Positions 1 to 4,477 of a stretch of 8,194 nucleotides of DNA are shown in pieces (position 1 is the first letter of the stretch; each line of letters starts with the position of its first letter). The notes beneath the pieces were generated by a model. The model was given only the letters and a program-made list of their open reading frames with translations. It was not told the origin of the DNA and searched no databases. The DNA is from JARRJY01 sp050116415 (GTDB lineage Bacteria; Pseudomonadota; Gammaproteobacteria; UBA6429; Thiohalophilaceae), in assembly GCA_050116415.1 (NCBI GenBank), contig JASFOS010000098.1:1-8194 (forward strand), read 5' to 3'. The translations under genes were made by a program, and so were the position numbers.

Positions 1-197
1 ATACCTTTAACGCTGCATTGCTTAACAACATCACGCACCGCTTCCACGCCGGCTTTATGTCCGGCATAGCGTGGCTTACCTTTTTGTTGTGCCCAGCGAC
101 CATTACCATCCATGATAATGGCAATATGTTCAGGCATTTTTTCAGATGAAGTAACAGGTTGACTGTTATCGGATTTGGTTGTGTCGTTGTTTGTCAC
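1..197 (-). CDS. uppS: Undecaprenyl diphosphate synthase, N-terminal part (runs off left edge)
   Basis: UppS is the cis-prenyltransferase that adds isopentenyl units to farnesyl diphosphate to make the C55 lipid carrier for peptidoglycan and other envelope polymers. Only the first 65 codons are present; the C-terminus lies beyond base 1. The family signature is clear: HIAIIMDGNGRW at residues 24-35, with D30 matching the catalytic Asp of the first conserved motif, then GKPRYAGHKAG. I chose the GTG at 195-197 because a very strong Shine-Dalgarno (GGGAGGG, 204-210) sits 6 nt upstream. The in-frame ATG at 135-137 has no such site. The resulting leader of about 20 residues is polar (Asn, Thr, Ser rich) and of ordinary length for the family; E. 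coli UppS also has a leader before this motif. It lies 68 nt downstream of frr with no terminator between, so it is probably cotranscribed with it. Confidence 0.93.
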   Translation of the reverse strand, partial: MTNNDTTKSDNSQPVTSSEKMPEHIAIIMDGNGRWAQQKGKPRYAGHKAGVEAVRDVVKQCSVKG

Positions 198-203
198 GTC
201 TGA

Positions 204-210
204 CCCTCCC
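204..210 (-). promoter_or_regulatory. Shine-Dalgarno of uppS
   Basis: GGGAGGG on the minus strand, 6 nt before GTG 197. It decides the start: the alternative ATG at 137 is preceded by an A-rich stretch without a ribosome binding site. Confidence 0.8.
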
Positions 211-265
211 ATTTCCAGTCAACCAATAACAGACGTCAGTAATATGATATATATCGTCGTTAATT

Positions 266-823
266 CTAGATTTCCATCAGGTCTTTTTCTTTTTCTTCCA
301 ACACCTTGTCGACCAGGGCAACATACTTGTCAGTAATCTTCTGAATTTCATCCTGAGCCTGACGCTCTTCATCTTCAGTGATTTCCTTTTCTTTTAGCAA
401 TGTCTTGATATCACTCAACACATCACGACGAATGTTACGAATCGCAACCTTGGCACCTTCACCTTCCTGCTTGACAACTTTTATCAGATCCTTGCGGCGC
501 TCCTCTGTAAGCGGGGGTAATGGAATACGAATTACTTCACCAGCTGTAGCCGGATTCAAACCCATGTCGGAATTGATGATAGCTTTTTCAATCACCGAAA
601 CCATAGGTTTTTCCCAGGGCGTTACACTCAGGGTGCGCGCATCGGCAACATTGATATTGGCAACCTGAGACAAGGGCACTTCTGAACCATAATATTCAAC
701 AGTGATATGTTCTAACAAACTGGGATGTGCACGACCGGTTCTGATTTTGACCAGGTCACCTTTCAGTGATTCAACACTCTTACCCATACGGGTTTCAGCA
801 TCTTTTTTGTATTCATCAAGCAT
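266..823 (-). CDS. frr: Ribosome recycling factor (RRF)
   Basis: RRF acts with EF-G after termination to split the 70S ribosome so that subunits can be reused. The protein is 185 residues, exactly the length I recall for E. coli RRF, and is colinear throughout. The N-terminal helix carries the KIRTGRAHPSLL motif (about residues 26-37). The beta-rich domain II contains VEYYGSEVPL and GLNPATAGEVIRIPLPPLTEERRKDL (the latter described here by its key parts GLNP and PPLTEERRKDL). The long C-terminal helices hold the basic RNIRRDV segment that contacts rRNA. The ATG at 821-823 has GAGGG at 831-835, 7 nt upstream; this site overlaps the pyrH stop codon. The gap to pyrH is 10 nt, so the two genes are almost certainly on one transcript and may be translationally linked. 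Confidence 0.98.
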   Translation of the reverse strand: MLDEYKKDAETRMGKSVESLKGDLVKIRTGRAHPSLLEHITVEYYGSEVPLSQVANINVADARTLSVTPWEKPMVSVIEKAIINSDMGLNPATAGEVIRIPLPPLTEERRKDLIKVVKQEGEGAKVAIRNIRRDVLSDIKTLLKEKEITEDEERQAQDEIQKITDKYVALVDKVLEEKEKDLMEI

Positions 824-833
824 GAAATCACCC

Positions 834-1550
834 TCACTCTACTAATGTACCTTCATCACCACCCTCGATGATGCTCAACAAGGTACCCGCCTTGTTCATA
901 TTGAATACGCGGATTGGAATCTTGTTATCACGACACAGCACAATTGCCGTGGTGTCCATTACTGCCAGCTTACCTTCTATGACCTCATCATACGTTAATC
1001 GTTCATAGCGTGTAGCTGTTGGATCTTTTTCAGGATCTGCCGTATACACACCGTCAACCTTGGTACCTTTCATTACCACATCGGCATTAACTTCAATACC
1101 GCGCAGACTTGCTGCTGTGTCGGTAGTAAAAAACGGGTTACCCGTACCTGCCGCAAAAATCACCACGCGATCTTTTTCCAGGTGTCTTACGGCGCGGCGA
1201 CGTATATAGTCTTCGCACACATTGTGGATTGGCAATGCTGACATCACGCGCACATTCAAGCCTTGTCTTTCCAGGGCATCCTGCAGCGCAAGCGAATTGA
1301 TAACGGTGGCCAACATTCCCATATGATCAGCCGAGGTACGATCCATACCACTTGCTGATAAACTTACGCCACGGAAAATATTGCCACCGCCTATCACCAT
1401 GGCCACCTGGACCCCTTTCCCAACCAGTTGCTTGACATCTTTTGCAATATTATCAACAACTTTTGGATCAATACCAAAGTCCTGCTCACCCATCAGGGCT
1501 TCACCACTCAGCTTTAACAGGATACGTTGGTATTTAAGGTCTGATGCCAT
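834..1550 (-). CDS. pyrH: UMP kinase
   Basis: PyrH phosphorylates UMP to UDP with ATP, the step that commits de novo pyrimidines to UTP and CTP. Bacterial enzymes are cytosolic hexamers of the amino-acid-kinase fold, generally activated by GTP and inhibited by UTP. The protein is 238 residues, close to the usual 240. Visible motifs in order: KLSGEAL at 13-19 (phosphate-binding Lys), IGGGNIFRG at 53-61, DHMGMLATV at 75-83 (UMP binding), GTGNPFFTTD at 135-144, VDGVYTADP at 165-173 and the C-terminal IRVFNMNK at 213-220. The ATG at 1548-1550 has GAGG 7 nt upstream. It sits 31 nt after tsf and 10 nt before frr with no terminator visible, so it reads as part of one long operon. All key residues appear intact. 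Confidence 0.98.
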   Translation of the reverse strand: MASDLKYQRILLKLSGEALMGEQDFGIDPKVVDNIAKDVKQLVGKGVQVAMVIGGGNIFRGVSLSASGMDRTSADHMGMLATVINSLALQDALERQGLNVRVMSALPIHNVCEDYIRRRAVRHLEKDRVVIFAAGTGNPFFTTDTAASLRGIEVNADVVMKGTKVDGVYTADPEKDPTATRYERLTYDEVIEGKLAVMDTTAIVLCRDNKIPIRVFNMNKAGTLLSIIEGGDEGTLVE

Positions 1551-1581
1551 GTTTTTTCCTCAATGTATTTTTAGTATCTGA

Positions 1582-2454
1582 CTAACCTTTTATTTGCGCA
1601 GCAACTTCATCAGCGAAGTTTTCTTGCTTCTTCTCGATACCTTCGCCAACTTCGTAGCGAATAAATTGAACCACAGAAGCATTGGCATCTTTCAGTAGCT
1701 TTTCAACTGTTTGATCAGGATCCTTAACAAACGGTTGCCCTAACAGGGTAATTTCCTTGAGGAATTTCTTGATTCGACCGGAGATCATTTTCTCGATGAT
1801 ATCCGCGGGCTTGCCACTTTCGGCTGCCTGCGCGGCAAAAATTTCTTTTTCCTTATCGATTGCTTCCTGTGGCACATCATCTTCAGCAACACAGATTGGA
1901 CGGCTTGCCGCAATATGCATGGCAAGATCCTTACCTAGTGCTTCGTCACCACCTTGCAGGTCGACCAGGACACCGATGCGTACGCCATGCATGTAACTGG
2001 CAAAGTTACCTTTGCCTTCAATGATTTCAAAGCGGCGAATATTCATGTTCTCACCGACTTTGGCGATCAGGTTTTTCAATGCTTCTTCAACTGTTTCACC
2101 ATTCATTGTAGATGCCATCAGTGCATCCATATCGGCAGGCTTGGTCGCCAGGATGTGGTCCGCCAGTGTGTTAACGAAGCCACTGAAGTTTTCATCCTTG
2201 GCCGCAAAATCGGTTTCACAGTTTACTTCAACAACCGCAGCTGTTTTGTTGTCATCACTGATACGAATAACAACCAGACCTTCTGCTGCTGTACGACCTG
2301 CTTTCTTGTCAGCTTTTGCTTGTCCACTTTTGCGCAGGAGTTCGATGGCAGCATCAATATCACCATCGGTTTCGGTTAATGCTTTCTTGCATTCCATCAT
2401 GCCCACGCCAGTACGTTCACGCAGTTCTTTAACTTGTGCTGCTGTGATAGCCAT
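1582..2454 (-). CDS. tsf: Translation elongation factor Ts
   Basis: EF-Ts is the nucleotide exchange factor that releases GDP from EF-Tu so it can be reloaded with GTP. The protein is 290 residues (E. coli EF-Ts is about 283). An N-terminal UBA-like domain (residues 1 to about 54) shows VKELRERTGVGMMECKKAL. The EF-Tu-contacting motif reads TDFAA at 81-85, with the T-D-F core intact and Ala where Val is common. The core domain follows, including GVLVDLQGGDEALGKDLAMHIAA, whose shorter part DLAMHIAAS is typical. The C-terminal part has LLGQPFVKD and a closing helical segment. The ATG at 2452-2454 is preceded by AAGAGGA about 8 nt upstream. It is the second gene after rpsB, separated by a 96-nt spacer that contains a strong terminator-like hairpin, so its expression probably depends on readthrough of that hairpin. 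Confidence 0.98.
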   Translation of the reverse strand: MAITAAQVKELRERTGVGMMECKKALTETDGDIDAAIELLRKSGQAKADKKAGRTAAEGLVVIRISDDNKTAAVVEVNCETDFAAKDENFSGFVNTLADHILATKPADMDALMASTMNGETVEEALKNLIAKVGENMNIRRFEIIEGKGNFASYMHGVRIGVLVDLQGGDEALGKDLAMHIAASRPICVAEDDVPQEAIDKEKEIFAAQAAESGKPADIIEKMISGRIKKFLKEITLLGQPFVKDPDQTVEKLLKDANASVVQFIRYEVGEGIEKKQENFADEVAAQIKG

Positions 2455-2512
2455 GTTCTTAATCCTCTTAACAATAATTCAGAAAAAATAGTTCAAGTTC
2501 GGGATGGCTCAG

Positions 2513-2538
2513 AAAAAGGGGGCGCGCAGCCCCCTTTT
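2513..2538 (-). terminator. Intrinsic terminator/attenuator between rpsB and tsf
   Basis: A perfect 10-bp inverted repeat pairs 2514-2523 with 2529-2538 around a 5-nt loop. In the minus-strand RNA it reads AAAAGGGGGC, loop, GCCCCCUUUU, followed by one more U, giving a tract of five. It begins 12 nt after the rpsB stop codon and ends 58 nt before the tsf start. The stem is G/C-rich next to the loop and A/U at the base, a classic Rho-independent design. Because essential tsf follows with no strong promoter that I can see in the spacer, partial termination that adjusts the S2 to EF-Ts ratio is the likely role (inference). Confidence 0.85.
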
Positions 2539-2550
2539 CATGTAGCTGCA

Positions 2551-3456
2551 TTATTCGGCAGCGTCATCCTTAGCTTTGGCAGCCGTTTTCTTCTTGGCTA
2601 CTTTTTTCTTAGCTGTTTTCTTTTTGGCAGCAGGTTTTGCTTCTGCTTCATCAGTTGCGGCCTTGGCAACTTTCTTTTTCGCCGTCTTTTTCTTGGCTTT
2701 CTTCTTGGCAACAGGTGCTGCTTCCTCGTCCAGCTCGACAAAGTCATCGGCATCACCGCCAGCGGCATGCGCAGAAGAAGCGCGACCATCCGCGATCGCG
2801 GTTGCAATACCCTGGGTATAGAAGGTGATGGCACGAATTGCGTCATCATTACCTGGAATAACGTAATCAATACCATCCGGGCTATTGTTGGAATCCACCA
2901 CGCCAATAACCGGGATACCCAGTTTGACCGCTTCTTTTACCGCGATGTCTTCGTGACCCACATCGATAACGAACAGGGCATCCGGCAGGGTTGCCATGTT
3001 TTTGATTCCACCCAGGCTGCGCTCCAGTTTTTCCTGTTCGCGTGACAGGGTCAGTACTTCTTTCTTGTTCAAACCTTCAAAACCACCGGTTTCAGCCATG
3101 GCCTCCAGGTCTTTCAAACGCTTGATGGATTGTTTCACCGTTTTGAAGTTGGTTAACATGCCACCCAGCCAGCGGTGGTTAACATACGGCATGCCACAGC
3201 GTTCAGCTTCTTCACGCACCACCTGCTGCGCAGAACGCTTGGTACCGACAAACAGAATCTTGCCACGATTTGCTGCCAATGAACCGACGAAGTTCATCGC
3301 ATCTTTGTACATGGGCAGGGATTTTTCCAGGTTGATGATATGGATTTTGTTACGTTCCCCGAAAATGTAAGCACGCATTTTAGGGTTCCAGTAACGGGTC
3401 TGGTGACCAAAGTGCACGCCAGCCTCGAGCATCTGGCGCATAGATACATCGCTCAT
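2551..3456 (-). CDS. rpsB: 30S ribosomal protein S2 with Lys/Ala-rich C-terminal tail
   Basis: S2 is a late-binding 30S protein at the back of the subunit near S1 and is needed for S1 attachment. The conserved body covers residues 1 to about 236: MRQMLEAGVHFGHQTRYWNP near the N-terminus, VNHRWLGGMLTNFKT at 92-106, LFVIDVGHEDIAVKEA from 161, and GIPVIGVVDSN near 190-200. I start it at ATG 3454-3456, which has AGGAGA 5 nt upstream and gives the family start MSDVSMRQML. An upstream in-frame ATG at 3495 would add 13 residues without family support. The protein is 301 residues, against about 241 in E. coli. The extra length is a tail from residue 237: an acidic linker (DDFVELDEE) and then a Lys/Ala-rich stretch with 22 Lys in the last 65 residues. 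First gene of the rpsB-tsf block. Confidence 0.97.
   Translation of the reverse strand: MSDVSMRQMLEAGVHFGHQTRYWNPKMRAYIFGERNKIHIINLEKSLPMYKDAMNFVGSLAANRGKILFVGTKRSAQQVVREEAERCGMPYVNHRWLGGMLTNFKTVKQSIKRLKDLEAMAETGGFEGLNKKEVLTLSREQEKLERSLGGIKNMATLPDALFVIDVGHEDIAVKEAVKLGIPVIGVVDSNNSPDGIDYVIPGNDDAIRAITFYTQGIATAIADGRASSAHAAGGDADDFVELDEEAAPVAKKKAKKKTAKKKVAKAATDEAEAKPAAKKKTAKKKVAKKKTAAKAKDDAAE
2593..2697 (-). repeat. Duplicated 12-residue Lys-rich unit in the S2 tail
   Basis: The peptide AKKKTAKKKVAK occurs twice, encoded at 2662-2697 (residues 254-265) and 2593-2628 (residues 277-288), separated by the unit AATDEAEAKPA. Eight of the twelve codon pairs differ, every difference being synonymous at the third base, so this is a protein-level repeat rather than a fresh DNA duplication. 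Confidence 0.85.
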
Positions 3457-3597
3457 TGTATTCTCCTGTACGGGTTGAGCCTCCATACACCCCATCTACC
3501 AACCCCGTTATTTCGCGGAGCACCCGGGTAAATGTGCCGGTGTATGTGCGGATTTAGTTAATTTAAGTTCGTGCCCATTAATATTTGCTAAACGGGC
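3457..3597 (-). promoter_or_regulatory. Structured rpsB 5' leader, probable S2 autoregulatory element
   Basis: If transcription starts about 7 nt after the -10 element, the leader is roughly 140 nt. In the minus-strand RNA I see three structures. First, a 5' hairpin pairs 3591-3597 with 3573-3579 (7 bp including one G-U, 11-nt loop). Second, a perfect 8-bp long-range stem pairs 3539-3546 with 3484-3491 and encloses a small hairpin (3516-3520 with 3503-3507). Third, GGGUUG at 3500-3505 could pair with CAACCC at 3472-3477, immediately upstream of the Shine-Dalgarno, which would make a pseudoknot with the long stem. Known biology: in E. coli and relatives, S2 represses rpsB-tsf through the long rpsB leader. 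That this leader works the same way is inference. Confidence 0.65.
3462..3467 (-). promoter_or_regulatory. Shine-Dalgarno of rpsB
   Basis: AGGAGA on the minus strand, 5 nt before ATG 3456. It supports this start over the in-frame ATG at 3495. It lies 4 nt from a segment (3472-3477) that can pair inside the leader, so access to it could be regulated. Confidence 0.8.
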
Positions 3598-3632
3598 GCG
3601 CGCTTTATACCATACCCAGCCTTGTGAGACAA
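3593..3632 (-). promoter_or_regulatory. rpsB promoter (extended -10, G/C-rich discriminator)
   Basis: On the minus strand a -35 box TTGTCT (3627-3632) is followed by a 17-nt spacer and the -10 box TATAAA (3604-3609). The bases TGG directly before the -10 give an extended -10 (TGn). The next 11 nt (3593-3603) are all G or C. Extended -10 plus G/C discriminator is the architecture described for E. coli rpsB and is typical of promoters under stringent (ppGpp/DksA) control. Start point near 3597 by spacing; it has not been mapped. Confidence 0.8.
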
Positions 3633-3709
3633 TCAGATTGCCCAAAGTCATTGAATTTTATGGCGGATTTGCGCTTTTTTGCCCAAAACCGCAAAATGGA
3701 TACCCAGAC

Positions 3710-4477
3710 ATGAGTGTAAAGATAAAAACGGCCGACGAAATCGAGAAAATGCGCGTGGCGGGTCGCCTCGCCGCCGAGATCCTGGAAATGATCGAACCTC
3801 ACGTCCAGGCCGGGGTCACGACCGACGAACTGGACAAAATCTGCCACGATTACATTGTGAACGAGCAACAGGCCATCCCTGCCCCGCTCAACTACCATGG
3901 TTTTCCCAAGTCCATCTGTACCTCGGTTAACCATGTGATTTGCCACGGTATTCCCGCTGACAAGCGTCTCAAGAAAGGCGATATCATCAATATCGACATC
4001 ACCGTCATCAAGGACGGCTATCACGGTGATACCAGTAAAATGTTTTTCGTCGGCGAGCCCTCGATCCAGGCGCGGCGCCTGTGCAAAATCAGTTACGAGT
4101 GCATGCGCCTGGGCATCGACCTGGTCAAACCCGGGATCAAGCTGGGCGATATCGGCCATGTCATCCAGACCCATGCCGAAGCCAACCACTACTCGGTGGT
4201 GCGCGAGTACTGCGGACACGGCATTGGCAGTGAATTCCACGAGGAGCCCCAGGTCCTCCACTATGGTTCCCCCGACACCGGCCTGGTACTGGAAGCCGGC
4301 ATGATCTTTACCATTGAACCCATGATCAATGCCGGTAAACGCAACGTGAAATTGCTCAAGGATGGCTGGACCGTGGTCACCAAGGACCGCTCACTGTCTG
4401 CCCAATGGGAGCACACCATCCTGGTCACCCCCGATGGCCACGAAGTGCTCACCAAACGTCACGAGGAAACATTTTGA
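3710..4477 (+). CDS. map: Methionine aminopeptidase type I
   Basis: MetAP removes the initiator methionine from nascent proteins whose second residue is small. It is an essential cytosolic metalloenzyme of the pita-bread fold. The protein is 255 residues and colinear with E. coli Map (264). The five metal ligands are all visible: D96, D107, H170, E203 and E234. H79 and H177, the active-site histidines, are also present. Motifs include CHGIPAD (78-84), NIDITVIKDGYHGDTSKMF (94-112), EYCGHGIG (167-174) and TIEPMINAG (201-209). I chose ATG 3710 because MSVKIKTADEIEKMRVAG matches the family N-terminus. An in-frame TTG at 3638 would add 24 residues that look like leader sequence. The ribosome binding site is weak (only GGA about 9 nt upstream). 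It is divergent from rpsB and overlaps the start of glnD. Confidence 0.98.
   Translation: MSVKIKTADEIEKMRVAGRLAAEILEMIEPHVQAGVTTDELDKICHDYIVNEQQAIPAPLNYHGFPKSICTSVNHVICHGIPADKRLKKGDIINIDITVIKDGYHGDTSKMFFVGEPSIQARRLCKISYECMRLGIDLVKPGIKLGDIGHVIQTHAEANHYSVVREYCGHGIGSEFHEEPQVLHYGSPDTGLVLEAGMIFTIEPMINAGKRNVKLLKDGWTVVTKDRSLSAQWEHTILVTPDGHEVLTKRHEETF
4463..4467 (+). promoter_or_regulatory. Shine-Dalgarno of glnD inside the end of map
   Basis: GAGGA lies 6 nt before TTG 4474, inside the last codons of map. With no in-frame ATG anywhere near the N-terminus, this site is the main evidence for the TTG start. Confidence 0.7.

Noticed and set aside
2455..2510. Possible tsf promoter (TTGAAC with a TGTTAA box 17 nt later) in the rpsB-tsf spacer
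   Set aside because: The -10 match is only about three of six bases and there is no other support, so I did not list it.
2598..2906. Alternative minus-strand frame within rpsB, and AAA-AAG runs in the tail as possible -1 frameshift sites
   Set aside because: The runs follow from the Lys codons. There is no downstream stimulatory structure at a suitable distance, and the alternative product is low-complexity basic sequence.
2434..3045. Plus-strand open frame of 203 codons opposite rpsB and the terminator
   Set aside because: Its Phe/Leu-rich product arises from the complement of the Lys-rich S2 tail, and it runs through the terminator hairpin. No ribosome binding site supports it.
3457..3495. 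13-residue N-terminal extension of S2 from ATG 3495
   Set aside because: The ATG at 3456 has an optimal ribosome binding site and matches the family start; the extension lies in the regulatory leader.
3638..3709. 24-residue extension of map from TTG 3638
   Set aside because: The added residues have no match to known Map N-termini, and ATG 3710 aligns with the family start.
3605..4261. Minus-strand open frame of 218 codons opposite map
   Set aside because: It is antisense to a fully conserved map gene, covers the rpsB promoter, and its product has no recognisable family. It is a codon-bias shadow.
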